A stretch of 64,000 nucleotides of DNA from Saxidomus purpurata (lineage: Eukaryota; Mollusca; Bivalvia; Venerida; Veneridae): the NCBI GenBank assembly GCA_022818135.1, contig JAFMSR010000001.1, positions 1,155,921 through 1,219,920 on the forward strand, read 5' to 3'. Below the pieces are notes generated by a model. It saw nothing but the letters and a program-made list of their open reading frames with translations. It searched no databases and was not told the origin of the DNA. This document shows, one piece after another, positions 27,101-42,100 of this stretch; within the stretch, counting starts at the first letter, position 1, and the number at the start of each line of letters is the position of its first letter. The position numbers were made by a program, and so were the translations under genes.

Positions 27101-30100
27101 AGGAAACTGTACCCCCTCAGTTTGTTCCACCTCCTCCTCCACCCTTGCCACCTACAGGAGCACCAGGAGTTCCATCTCCTCCTCCTTTGCCTCCAGTTGC
27201 AAATCCAAACACAGGAAGACCGTTACCACCGCCACCTCCTGTTAGAAGAGACAGCCATCTGTCTAACAGTGACTCACCCCGAGGTACCTCTCTAACGTCC
27301 TTGGAATATCAGGAAATCCAGAATGCTATAAATGAGATTGAGAGTATTGAATTTGACTATGCACCTAAACCACCTGTTCTCCCACCACCACCAACCATAC
27401 CAGCTCCCCCACTACCTCCAGATGTAGAAATGAGCAAACACGCCAAAGAAAAACTTGCCAAGAAACAAAGTTTAACTATCGAAGTGCCAGATAATGTAAA
27501 TCAAAATAAACTTCAAGTGAAGGGCCCATCTAATGTTGAAACATTGTCTCCAAAAATGGAGGAAAAATTACAAAATCTTTTGGAAGGACCTGACAAGACA
27601 GAGGAGAGCTTGATTCCAAATGGAAGAACCCCAATGACTCCTCCTACCCCAATGAGTCCAGTGTCAGATGGTGGTGGAGAGTTTGGGGAAGTTTATGATA
27701 TGCTTGAATATGCTGAGAAATATTTCAATGATCATCCAAAAGACATCAGTGGGACACTAATGAAGAGTTTAAAGAAAAGACATTCACAAGAAGTAAGTCT
27801 TTTTCATCATTTATACAGTAAAAATAATTTTCTTTTGAGTGAATCACTGGTAAATGGATGACGATGCTTAATTCAGATGTGTAGTAGCCTTAACCCACTA
27901 TATAAGACCAAAATGCACATTTACAGAGCTCTGGGGAGGCATTTGTAGTAAAACGCATTTATCGTAGTCTTTAGTTATTTCCTTGTTAATTCTTCTCATT
28001 CATTATTTAAATGTAATGTCTTTCCAAATTTTATGAACTGTCACAGCTCAAAAGTAATTGCACGTTCATTTTCTGGTTGCAATCTTCATTTTGAGTTAAA
28101 TAAACATGACAAACTGTGTTCATCGTCGTTTTAGAAATGAATTTTCTCCAGAGCTGAAAAAGAGGTTAATTTTAATTAAAAATTCATTGTGCCAGGCTTT
28201 CTTTCATTATTCCACGAGTCCTTGTAATTAGAGTGGAACATTAATGCTTTATTAAATATTTATTATACCATGCTTTACAGCGGGATTTCCTGAGTAAAGA
28301 TCAAATGTTGAAGTTCTGCAAATCGGGACTGATTGCTACGTCTCACGTGAAGATACACGATACGGAAAACGTCCTGCTGGCATGCTCCATATTTAAGGTG
28401 AGTTCTCATCAGGCAACGAAATGTATCAGAGTTCTGTTACTTATGAAGAACAGTATGAAGATATTAGCTGGAAAAAAGTTACATCCATGCCTGTGCTAGA
28501 GTACATCAAATATAAGACCAAAACAACAGTTACTGTTATTGTTAGTAAATTTTTATTTCGAGACTTGAATATTTGGTAGTTTTGTAGAAGCTATTTCAGT
28601 CTCGATACCACGCATTGTTTTGGTCCCATAGGAATATCTGAATATTACACTGTTTAAAGTTATACAGTGACCTTGTAGTTCTGGAAAAGTTCAATTCTGC
28701 TTCTTGGGCTTAATGTTGCATTTAAAATATATAGGAAATGTACAGTAGGAGTTTTCAAGATTTAATTAATGTCATTAATTTTGTCTTCAAAGTGCTACAC
28801 TCTATCTACTATTGATAACATTATTGAAGTACTACAAACTTTTGTTATATTTATGTCATTGATATTGAAACAGGACCTGACAAAATGCATAAAGGACGAT
28901 GTGAAGGATGACTCGGCGGCAGCGCTGATACAGACTGTGATCCGGCATGGCATAGAGAGGATTGAACTTAGAGATGAGATCCTGATTCAGTTGATCAGAC
29001 AGACGAACGATCCACCAGACGACAGTAGCCTCATTCTGGGCTGGCTGTTCATGTGTCTGTGCACTGCTTCATTTGCTCCCAGCAAAAACCTGCATAAGGT
29101 TCTCTTCCTCATATACTTAAACATAACTTTTCTTTAAGGACAAATGGCCAGGGACTCAGTCCTTTGACTCTTTAACCAACAGTAAAGGTAGTCTCTGGGT
29201 AAAGTTTAACTTTTTTCTCTGCGTGTTGATATACCAATACCTGTAATAAGTACTTATGACTTCTTTTTTTTAACAAATTACATGAATTTTATTCAAAATC
29301 AATCTTTCTATCAAAAGAATTAAAGCAGTGATAAATTTTCATCAATTTCTGAAGTTTCAAGCAATTGTGTCAAGGTCTGGAGAATATTTCCATTTTGTTG
29401 CTTTCTGTATATGACATGATAATAAGGTAATGAAAGTGAAAGATATCGTGTGATAGTCTATGATTTTACAAGTTTAGCTTTTGTGTACAAAAGTTAGATA
29501 AACCATAAGGCTGCTGAATTAACACTTTGGAAGTATACCAATTGTGTTGCCTGGGTTTTAAGAATTATGTTCGAATACGGTGGTTTTCAGCAAGATTTTT
29601 ACTTTCCATTTTTTATCTGATTTTAAGATTGATTTCCTTATGGAATATTCACCATATCATATAGCGATTTTATTCTTACTTTAATCTGAGAAGTATTTGA
29701 TAAACAGACAGTAATATGTTGAGAAGAAAATTTAATATCAGATTGGTCTGCTGGGGAATTTCAAATGTAAGATTGCTTTATTTTTATGTTTGTATTTCTT
29801 TTATAGTAATTTAACCAATTTTGCAGTACTGTGATATACAATGTATATCTGTTTACAGTATTTGGTGACCTATGCAAAACGTAACAGATCTCACCCAGTG
29901 GTTGGTAAATATGCTCATCAGTGTGTGAAGCAGGTGACGGTTCCCCGTGCCATGGCAAGAAAATACCCACCTTCATTTGCTGAAATTATGGTGAGCAATT
30001 CTTTTCTGTAACTGTCTTATGAATGTTCCATTGATCTTAAAAAGCCCATATCTGTCATAAAGTAAGATTAGCTATTTTGGGCCTTCGATATTGGTTACAG

Positions 30101-33100
30101 AAAAAGTGTCATTAAATTTTAATATGACACAACTGTGCTAAGATAATTGCCATCTTGCTTATAAAGTTAAAAAGGAGAGATCAAAACAAGCAAACATCAA
30201 AAACATTAAGGACTCAGCATTATAGTATTATTGTCATGAATTCGGTCTCGTCATCGTTAATTCTCTATACTGTAAACGTAGAAGCCATTGATAAACGGAT
30301 GGAGTAATTTTTCTCTCAAATACCAATCTCTAAATACATTCGTCTGCAAGATTTTCAAGTCCTCTGATAATTCTATTGGTATAGCCTGATGATTTTCTTA
30401 TAGATTAACTTGAATATAGTCAAGTGGAAGAAACAGCTGTCTGTGCAAGAAATAAAGTACTGCCGATTGCTTGTAAATTTAATGCATGATTTAACAAAGT
30501 TTGAGAACGCTGATCTCGAAGACAGAAAGACAGAATTTGTTATTTATGGTACAAGAGTGTTCTTGTCATTATTTACTGTATATACTTACAGAGTATGAGA
30601 CACTTGAGCCCGCTGATCTGTAAGGTACACTTTATGGATGGGAAGACAAAGGCAGTCAGTATAATGCCATGTGATACAACACAAGATGTTCTCGGTAAAG
30701 TAGCCAAGAAGATTGGTCTGCAGTCAGTAGAGGGGTGGTCAATCTACGAGGTTTGTTGTCTCCTATAACAAGATTACTGAGGTGTAGGGTTAAGGGTTAA
30801 TGTTTCAGACTTTATGACGGCTGAGTTTTACGACTGAATACCATTCAGGAGTTGTCAAGCCCAACATAACGTAATGTTAAGTAGCCTGCATTTCCAATAT
30901 ATCATAGTTAAGTAACAGCGAAGTTAAGATCTGTGTAGAAAGTAAATAGTGAGTACAACCTGAGTCAGTTAGCTGCAAAAGCATATCCATTACTGATTGC
31001 GGTAATTGTTCCCGCTCTATGATATTTTGGAGGCTCTTGTGAACTCAAAGAACCTAGACATTTATTCTTACTATAATGAGTGAAGACATAAAATAGCCCA
31101 TCGTCTGCAATCTGCACAATTTTGCTGGCAGAAGTAATAACACTGCCAAATTTCCAGTGTTAGTGTTTGTTTTATATGTTTCAATCTTGAGCAGTATTTA
31201 ATGCAAGAAGATGTAGTGAATTCTGTTATTGCTTCCTTTTCTGTTAATAACTGAGAAGCAAATTATAAAAGACGCCAAACATAGATGACTTATATTTGAC
31301 AGGTAACATCGGAGTATGAGAGATACATAAGGGCGTATGAATACGTGGCAGACGTGCTGGCACACTGGGAAATGTAAGTATCTCAGCTAGCCTATTAGTG
31401 GACATCTGTAAGATTTTTAGTTTAATTCTATCTGAAAGCTGTAAGGGTCCAGTCAAGGCTGTCTGGTTCAGTTCAATCAAGCCCACGCGTCTCAGATCCC
31501 GGGTCGAATATGAGAACTGAGCTACTGTAAGATTTGTTTTGGGGGAAACAAATTAGTTTAAGATTTATATGAAGTTGTTGGATTTTCTGCAAACATTAAA
31601 TTTAATCTTTTTCTAATAAACGTATTTCATGTCTAAATAATACTCAAGGGGATTCATAATCCTGTCTTTCATACACTCATGACCAAAATGTTTGATTAAA
31701 AAGCCAGTCTGTATCCTAAAATATTGTAATAGTACCTGATTTCTTTGAAATGTTTACTGTGTAAACGTTGCCATCTATACAGATGCCTTGTGCAAGTGAT
31801 GCTTGCCGCTTTTCAAAATGTCAGCTCGATCAACAACCGTGAGATTGAATAATTATTTCAGGTTCATATTATAACCTGTTTCAAGATATCTTCAGAAAGC
31901 TGAGATAATCTGACTGCCATCCTTGGGGACCTTTGCAATGATTTATGAGTTTAATGTGATTTATTTGAAATTTAAGAGAAACGAGAAAAACGATGTTATG
32001 GAAAAGGTCAGTCAAAAGGAATTGGTGCAATGATTTTAAATTTCTAACGACAATTTGACAAAGAAATATTATTACTATCGCTCTTCGTTATTTTGTTGTG
32101 ATAACGGTAATGTTTTGTATTAGATCTAATGTATTATTGATTCTGTTTATGTCAGTATTGTTAAAGGAGTATCAAAGAGTTAGAATTGTTTTCATTAAAA
32201 TTGAGTCAGCAAGATAGTTGCCTGCATGTTTTAAATGCATTAATTCACAGTGTATAGATTCAGGAAAATGTAAAATAGTTTGGTGATACCTACCATCATG
32301 TTATACACTCAACAGGTTTAGAAACACAAAAGTGGCAAAATATTTATTTTAACAGTGTTATTGTGTTTCAAATTTATTCAAATTTCATACACAACAAAAA
32401 CAATATAAAATTGAATTCTTGTAAAAGTTTCAATAATTCATCGCAAAAAGTGACTTAAATAGAAATAAAAACAATAGCGTCATTCAGATAAAAGAAATCT
32501 TTGCGTTTCTAATTTCGATTAAGTGTATATTGTACTGCCGTATTGCTATGTAAAACTTACAGCTATAGGTGGTGTATGTACATGTGCCTCACTGTACCTT
32601 TGACATTGTACATATTGAACAGTGACTTACTCAAAAGTAGATTTGTATGTAAATTTCACCAGGATTTAAGATAAAAGGAAAACTCTCCTGTTCTTTTTTT
32701 CTCTGATGACATTGTCCTTTCCTTTTAGCTTCATAATTAATTGTTAGCGCCAAGTTAAACAGTTTGTTCCTCTCGGATGTAAATAGATTTCAAAGGCTCT
32801 GATTTGATTTTACTTAAGGCAGTTAACATGTTAGTTGTCAGTCTAAAATATTGGAAATGAAACCAGTTTATCTTCCAGCGAAATGAAATTGAAACAGGAT
32901 TTAATATTCTGTCTTTTACAAGATTTTCCAAATATTTGTCTTATAACGTTAGCTGAACACTAAATTAATTGATGTATGTTTTATTTTGCTTGCATGTTGC
33001 TGTAGTACTTTAAAGGAGACAGTGCAGTTTCACATAATCACATGTGAGAAACAGAGAACTAACACATAATTACATGAGAGCAACAGAGAACTAACACATA

Positions 33101-36100
33101 ATTACATGTGAGCAACAGAGAACTAACACATAATTACAATGTGAAAGATAGAGAACTACCACATGATTATAATATGAGAGATAGGGAACTAACACATGAT
33201 GATAATATGAGAGATAGGGGACCAACACATGATTATAATATGAGAGATAGGGAACTAACACATGATTATAATATGAGAGATAGGGGACTAACACATGATT
33301 ATAATATGAGAGATAGGGGACTAACACATGATTATAATATGAGAGATAGGGAACTAACACATGATTATAATATGAGAGATAGGGGACTAACACATGATTA
33401 TAATATGAGAGATAGGGGACTAACACATGATTATAATATGAGAGATAGGGAACTAACACATGATTATAATATGAGAGATAGGGAACTAAGAGTATATGTG
33501 AGTGGCAGAGAACTACAAATAATTACCTTTGATAGAAAGGGAACTAATACATGGTTACATGTGAGCAACAGAGAACTAACACATAATTTCAATGTAAGAG
33601 AACAAGAACAAACATGATTATATGTGAGTGGCAGAGAATTACACAAAATTGCCTGTGAGGGAGATAGGGAACTAACATATGGTTACATGTGAGAGACAGG
33701 CAGTTAACACATAACTACATGACTTTTGTGGAGGGAAAGGCACTAAACCATCAATTGGTAATATATAAGAGGAAGTGAATTAACAAATTGTGAATGTAGT
33801 GAGAGACAGTAAACTTACATATAATTAACAGATAGGAGAGAGAAACATTTCTGACATATGATTAATTTGCTCCTTTACTGTTTCAGGTGTGAGAGACAAT
33901 CTTCACAACCCAGTAAGTATGAGACCGTATCAAAGAAAGGACCCAAGATGGCACTAGGTGGCAGTGATGCCCGACTTGTGTTCCGTAAACGTGTGTACAA
34001 ACATGTTCATGACATTCCAAATGACCCAGTAGAGTATCACCTCCTATATGCTGAGGCTGTAAATAAAGTTGTTAAGGTAAGTCATTGGAAATATTGAAGT
34101 AGTTATTATTATTGGCAAGTATTTTGGCAAGTTTTGTAAAGTAACAACCTATGGCTTGCTTGTTTATAGCCCAGACTTGTTAAACTTTCTCCAAGGAATA
34201 GATCTTCTGTCTGAAGCTGTCCAGATATGCAAAATGATGCATAATTCTGAATGTGATATTTTCCAGTTCTAAACTCATTGTTCATCTGAGATTTCTGTGT
34301 CTCCATTTCCTTCTTCCTCCTAGGAAAGTTGTGCAGATTTTAATGGGACTTTACAGTCAAGGTGACCCCGGGGTCAGGGTGTCATTTTGTTCATTAGACA
34401 GATAGAGGAACACGGGTAGCTTCCAGAATTGGAGTCTTTCAAAGATTACCACTTTTCCCTTAACTTTTAGAGTGCAGAATCGCATATAACCTGATTCAAA
34501 GGCATTACAACAAACTACAGATATGTGTATTTGAAAACCTTGTCAGAGGCAATAAAGTCATAGTTTTCATTCTGAAATTATATTTACATTTTACTTACCA
34601 TAGTAAGTTGATGTATATGCTGCTCATATTGTACTGTATGTGTCAATAGATTCAACTTCTTTGTTTGGGTTCATATTGTATCACAGGTATATGCTGCTCA
34701 TATTGTACTGTATGTGTCAATACCAATAGGTTCAACTTCTTTGTTTGGGTTCATATTGTATCACAGGTATATGCGCCATATGTACTGTATGTGTCAATAC
34801 CAATAGGTTCAACTTCTTTGTTTGGGTTCATATTGTATCACAGGTATATGCTGCTCATATTGTACTGTATGTGTCAATACCAATAGGTTCAACTTCTTTG
34901 TTTGGGTTCATATTGTATCACAGGTATATGCTGCTCATATTGTACTGTATGTGTCAATACCGGTAGGTTCAAGTTCTTTGTTTGGGTTCATATTGTATCA
35001 CAGGTATATGCTGCTCATATTGTACTGTATGTGTCAATAGATTCAACTTCTTTGTTTGGGTTCATATTGTATCACAGGTTGGGTCCCTATCATAATGTTC
35101 ATTTTCATCTAATATAATCTTCAGGTAATAACAGGTATATCAGTTTATTATGGTAATTTCAATTTATAGCACAGTTGTGCAAAATGTTTTCAATGGCCAG
35201 ATCACAGTGATAAAAGAGATGTAGTAAGAATTTTCGAGATGTTCGTTGTTCATATGTGTTATAAGTGCTGCCACCTTTAGGTAAATAAATGGATGAGGCT
35301 AGCATAATGATTATAATTCATCAAAACTTTAACATAAGACATTGCTGTATATATTGATATGTTATCCCTATCACAGGACGAGTTCTCGGTATCTGACAAA
35401 GTTGCTCTACAGCTGGCTGGTCTTCAAGCTCAGGTGATTCTCGGAGATTTTGTGCCAGGCAAGGAGCAACGCTACAAGGAGGTCGGGCAATATCTCTGCA
35501 GAAGGATACTGAATTATCAGGGCCTAGACTGGAGTCCTCTAGTTGCAAATGCTCATAAGGTTTGTTGTTCTGGGTATTATTGAGTTTAGTTTACACATAT
35601 TTTTTATAACAAATTGATTACATGCGAAACTTAAATTTTGATGAGTCATGCATGATCTGGTTCCTTGGAAAAGCCACAGTTCTTTTTAATCATTTAATAC
35701 AAAAAAATAAATATTTACATATTAGAAGAATAAGAAGAATTCATCTGTCTCTCGAAATAAAACAGTTGATATTTATTTGTCTTCAGCAATATGGTACAGG
35801 CAAGACAGAGCTTGAGGCAAAGGTGTGGTACCTGACATGTGTGAAACAATTTCCACTATTTGGATGTACTTTATTCCCGATCACTCACAAGGGACTCTGG
35901 CAACATGCCCATGATGCTTTGCTTGCAATAAATATGGACGGTGTCAAATTTGTACGTGCCAAAGATAAACTTGTCCTTCATGACTTCAAATATTCAGAGA
36001 TAGAATCTATAGCTCTGGATCCTAATGACAATTATGTAACCATGGAATTAAAGAATGGCATGGCAACAGATTGTCCACAGAGATGTTTCATGTTTGAGAC

Positions 36101-39100
36101 TAATCACAAAGAGGACCTAGGAAACCTGACATCTAGCTACTCACCTGCTCATGCCAACTGGCTCAAACCAGACTATGAAGGAGTGAAAAAGGTACCAGTA
36201 TTTCTTTTCCCTGGATACATTTTCTTTCTATTTCTAGAATATACACCCAGTGTGGTTTTCTCGTATTTTTTGAGAGTTTGGTATTTCAACCCATACCCTG
36301 CTGGTTAAAGTTATTTCTGACTTTGTGACCAGTATAGATCATAATCATTGTGCACATCAACACACTCTGATCACAGTCTACACTGTTCTCATTAGGTAAA
36401 GTAGCACACACTTATGGAGCTTATAGTACCATAGAGATTGAAATATTGAGGTCAGAAATTGACTGGAAACTTTGCAGTGTAAGGGTTAGTGTTGTTGTTT
36501 GGATGTTATAAAGTGAAGTGCTTCTTTTTCCTTAAGTTCTATCACTTACACCATCAGATCATTCTGTTTGCCATACCTGACAACTGTTCATTTGTTCTTT
36601 ACAATGGATCATTTGCCAGGTTTGAACCATACCATATTTAGGTCTTACTCCTGTAGCCTTTTGTTGGCAGTATACTTTAAAAGATGATTTACTGTACACC
36701 GATGGTACCTTATTTATAAGTCAGTAACTTGTAGAAATTAAATTGTTTTTGAGTTTACAAATTAAGTTTACACTATATTCATACAGCTCCTTGTTTCGAT
36801 GTAATGTAATCAGTTGTTGTTAACTATATTCTGTAAAATATTGTGACAATATTGTATCATGTTTGATACTGTAAAATCATATCTCATTATAATCATATCA
36901 TAGTTCATTGCTATCATATCATGTTTATTTCATTTCTGTTTAGTAATGTGTCACATCAACATAGTTTATTTCAGCCATATCATATTCAGTTGTTATGTTG
37001 AATCATTTATTATACACATGTACACTGTATCTCAGTGTTTTTTAAATCACGGTCATTTCATTGGCAATTGACAAGTGGGAAACATTGTCAAATTTTCTAG
37101 TTTTTAACCGTTATGTTACATTTCATTGTTTATCATCATATCTCATTGTTATCATATCATGTTCATTTCATAGCAAGTGAAGAAGGTGAGACTATAGATA
37201 AGATCTCTTGTTCGTGTAGAAAATCTTCTGTTCTTTATGTCACAGCATTTTGAAAATGGAGAACTTACAGATGTTCACTTCGATGATTAAGTAACAAGAT
37301 AAAAAAAAAACTAGATTAAGTCAGAGCTTTGGATTCTTTTACATTGTACTTTATTAATCATGCATTGAATGGTGATGCTTATCTGGGAAAAGTGCAGATG
37401 CCTCGTTGAAAAGAACGAAGTTTTACTTTATATCCAGGTTTTGTTTAATGCAAAAATTTTAGGATTAAAAAAAAATGCCATTCTTTACAGATGTTTTTTG
37501 GAAATAATTCACTTACATTTGTGTACTTCTCGTTTATTTCCATTATAATTTTGTATGGTAAAATAATGGAATTCTCTGGTTTCCTCAGCAAATTGGAAAT
37601 AACTCATTCCCACGTAGGCCATAAATGTAATGAAAACAATATGAAATTCGAGTGAACATCTGAGAATCTCCAGTCAGTATGTCTGTACACTTTGCATGAT
37701 AGCTGTGATCTTTCAGAATTGTGTAATGTTTAAATGACAATGTGATCAATTTATCACTTCAATTATTATACTGTTATATTGATTTTGCAAACTACTTTCT
37801 GCATGGAACGCTTCAGTCTTTCAAAGATGTTCAGAAAACCCTCCTCAGACGGCCTAACATAATTACAGGGTTGCCAGTGTTTTATAAAGTATACCCAGTA
37901 GACTCATGTTTTGATATACGGGTATATATTTAGTGCAAACAAAAATTGCAAACTGTGTTTTGCATTGTATAGATTTCCAAAGACTTCGCAAACAAAATCA
38001 AGAAATATTCAATATAGAAAGATACTCTGTCTTGATGTAACTTTACTCTCCAAAAAGAAGATATTCTGAGTGGCTCATTGAAGTGAAGATGCCTGTTAAG
38101 TAACTGTGACAACAGTCTAAACAATTTATTTGATTTTGCTTCAGTAAAATACTGAGAACTGCTCTTTATGCACAACATTTTTTTGGGTTTAAAAATTTGT
38201 ACAGAAATTTTTTTGGGCAGCTAACTCTTAGAAATAAGACAGATACTTAAATATTTTGACATACTTTGATATTCAGTTACTGAAAATAAGGAAATGTTTG
38301 TGTTTTAATGACACGGAGGCTTTAGAATTGCGTTAAGTATTTAAGAATGGAAAATTCAACAACACATTATTACAACAATGTTTTATTATCATCATTTTCA
38401 TATGAACGTTTTGGTGAAAGCCTTCATCAGAATAACAATATAAAGTGGACGTGACGTAACATCCAATACATTTTAACTATAGTCATGATAGTCACGTCAA
38501 ATTGCAGGAAAACTTTTTTTTCCCTTTTTGTGTGAAGTATTTATAATCACAGTTTTAAAGAGTTTAGGGTTTGGAATTGCTGGTATATCTACAGATTTAC
38601 GATTCATATAACAAATGATCTGTAAAAATCATAAAAACAAGTGACAACAAATTCGAAGTAAACATTTTACCAATGTATTAAAAAGCAGATTCTAGAAATA
38701 CTTTTCTTAATTTTGATTGGTTATATTATTTGAGAATAATATGCATATTTACTCTTGCAAATATTTTTGCCATGTTCAACATCTTGTACCTTTACACCTT
38801 TTGCAATGAAAATGTGAAAACTGGCAGCTAATAAAAGCCTTTCATTCAGTTGAAAGCTCAGTTAATTTTAGATTCCCTTGTCTGTCAATGAATTATTAAC
38901 TAGTAGATAATTACTTTCTTATATGCACCTGGTTAGACACTATGGCTAAGTTGAAAGAAGCTATTTATGGGAAAAAATATACATTTAAGCTACTGAGTGC
39001 TAAAAAGTAATTGTTGTGCCATTACTATATACATGTACTTAGGTTAAGTTAAATGAGAAACTTGGAAAGAGGTTATTGCACATATATGAGTTATATCAAC

Positions 39101-42100
39101 TTTCCCCATATGAAGTGTAATGTTACATTGTGTCATTTTTTTATGCAGAAAGCAAAAGTTCAGCATATTTGTTTAAAGCTAAGCGAATAAACCGCATTTA
39201 GCCTTCAATAAGCTTTTTACCAATTTATCAGAAGATCAGAGACACCATTCATTTAACTTAATGTTTCATTTTCTGTATGTATTCTTCCTGAAGTTTTTTT
39301 TATATTATTTCTGATGACTGCATCACAATGAGATGAAGATGGTGGAGAAATGTTCTCTTAAGTGACTTAGAACTAAGCCTTTTATCCAGCATCAGGTTTA
39401 GTGGGAGTATTAATCCCCTACAGTAATACGTCTGCTTTGATGACAATAGCAAGAAATCTTGGCGTAGGAGGAGTGGTAATGTTGGAAGTATTATAGAGTT
39501 ATAGAAAGATGTGTTGATGTTTCAAAAAGTTTTATTTTTGGTTTTGATCTGAAATAATGTATTGCATAGTGTGACTTTTGGAAGTAAATGAAATTTTTAT
39601 TTGTTGGAGATAACTGAGACAAGCCCTTCCAAATTTAGGTAGAACAAATGAATTTTTTTCAAATTACAAAATGTATCTGATTTCTCTCTCGGTACATTGC
39701 TATTCTGAAGTGCAGTAAACTTTTGTCATTCAATATAACAACAGATTTATAGTGTAAAGTTTGTGAGTTTTCTGATCAATTTCCATGTTGATTACATTTT
39801 TGAAAGCCTTTCAATGATCCTGAGTAATCAGGCTTCTGTTATAATAAATCTTCTGCTGACACTGATCAGTTTGACTGTAATCATATCTTGTTTTTGAAAG
39901 CCATGTAATTATTATTGATTGTTACTTATTTTTCAATTTATGTCAAATGATACGGAATGAAATCCACGGAACAGAAGAATTTCTGCTTTCATAGACTGTT
40001 TCCATCAAGAACAAAGCATATTTCTGTATACACATGGGACATGTCCTGAATATAATGAGTTGATGCCGACACTCTATTGTGTTTAATTCCTCATTGAAAA
40101 TATCCTAGCTTTTCTCAACTCTTTTATATAAAGGCAATGCACAATTTCTAACACTTGCACAGTATACCCACAAATTGTTTTTGTAACATGTTTTTATGTT
40201 CTTATGTTATCACCTCATGTATTGAACTAATTTCAGCATGGACGCATGGTGGACGTAGTATGTATTTGACTGTAGAAACTGATTTACAAGGCCACACCAA
40301 TGACTTGTCATACACATGTTTTTTGCAGACCTTTTCTCAAACAGCCACTCACTAGTTCAAAATGTATGCCTTAAGACTGTGATGAAAGGGCTTTCATCAA
40401 CAAACTAGGTCAATCTCACAGATCTCATTGGTCACTGTGATTGACCTACGTTTTGGCAACCAATCAAATTCACTCTTTGGCTGAAACTGACTGGAAATTA
40501 CAGTCAGGTAAATTTTTCCTTTTTTGGACTCAGAAAAAAACACATTTTGTTAAGAATAGGAGACATGCCGAGGTCTCATCCAAGAAAAAAATTAGCTAAT
40601 AAAAATGCTCTCATGGACGGACCGTTATAAAAGTTGCTTCAAATCAAAGCTTCATCAACTATTTTTTGTGTAACTTTAACACCAAATTTCATCTAAGTGC
40701 AAAAAAATGGGTGGTCAAGAAGGAAACAGATTATATCTGAATAATAAATTTGCTGTGGCCTTGACCTTGAAAATGTAATGTTGTGCATTTCCTTTAGCTG
40801 AACTGGGAAGAACATGCACAACATTACAAGATTTTAGCTTGTTCATTGTGATTAACCAGTAATTGCTTAATCTACTAACCAATTATGTGATCTCTGTCCC
40901 TCTTTGCTGTCTTGGATACAGGCGACCTCCTACTCACAGTGTCCGTCTGTATAGCTATACAGATATACCTTCTGGTGTGGTATTTAGTTGCTGTGAAAAT
41001 ACTCTTAAGAAATATTTATACTTCTTTACAGGAAAGAAAATCTTGCTGTTTAATAATTTTTACTACATAAGAAAACTTTGCTATAACAGATAAAGATTAC
41101 AGTTTCATTTCACTAACATAAATCTAGTCAGCTGTCAGACTGGTTTTGTTGTCATAACATGTAGATGCCCTAGTGTTTCCCTCTCATTTATATAAATGTT
41201 TAAGTAACAACTGCCTCTAAAAATGTAAGTTCTTAATCTGAAATTTAAATTCTACAGAACATATTTAAGTTAGTTCATAACCAGCTAGCATAAGTTTTCA
41301 CGATACAGCTGTTAAATCACAAATTCCCAGTACTGATGTAGAATTAATTTGGAAGAAAGTTTGAGAGTTTTTTTTAATCATGAAAATTAGGACATTTTTT
41401 AATTATATGTTACATCGACAATTCCTGTGTGGATTTTTAGATTTAGTAGGCTGTAACTATTCTTATTATTCTTATTCTTAAATTATTCTTAATTCTGGAC
41501 TGAAGGTGAAGGGGTTAGATTTTGGTGTGCGGTATCCCATCATGCTTTATGGTTGCAGTTTGTGAAGCTTCTAAAGACTTGCTCATGCTTGTGTGTTTAA
41601 GCAAGGCTGACGGAAGCTATTTTAAAGTGAATGTAGCACATGTTATACGCATTTGAATAATAATAAAGCATCAACCATATACTTATACAAACTTTTTATA
41701 CCCGACCTTTTGCCTCAGTCACATGACAGATTTTAATTACTTGGTATTTGTGTGTGTAGATGAAGATGACAGATGAAGAGAAACTGAAGTTGTACGAGGA
41801 TTTGGTTCGAGCACGGCGTAGTCTGTCAGAGACCCGGCTCCTGCACAGGCCAATCCAGGATAGAGACTCGAGCTTCTTTAAAAACACGTTGCGAAGGTAA
41901 GCCGATATTTCTGTTGCCGTAACTAAAGGGTGAACTTTGTCAGATAGATAAAGCTGAGATGGTAAATGGGAAACTGATGTTATTGAAAGTTTAAGCCGAG
42001 AGGTAATAAGTTCTCTGACTTTAAAGGCATCGTAATCCATATTTAACAGTTCATTGGCCTTTCTCTTAGTGTCAGTCTAGTCATATATTTCATGGAAATA

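Larger units (their letters stand above)
36192..41759 (+). other. 5.5-kb myosin intron between FERM1 and MyTH4-2
   Basis: AT-rich. Holds a microexon candidate (37174), TCATATCATGTTCATTT-type diverged repeats (36850-37170), a GATGAAGGCTTTCACCAAAA-type motif on the minus strand near 38410-38430, and a hairpin at 40408-40448. No SH3-coding exon is seen. Confidence 0.6.

Noticed and set aside
33091..33617. Long frames MRDRELTHDYN and VLVPYLSYYNH as repeat proteins
   Set aside because: They are produced by a 33-bp minisatellite inside an intron with exons on either side; no start context or splice sites.
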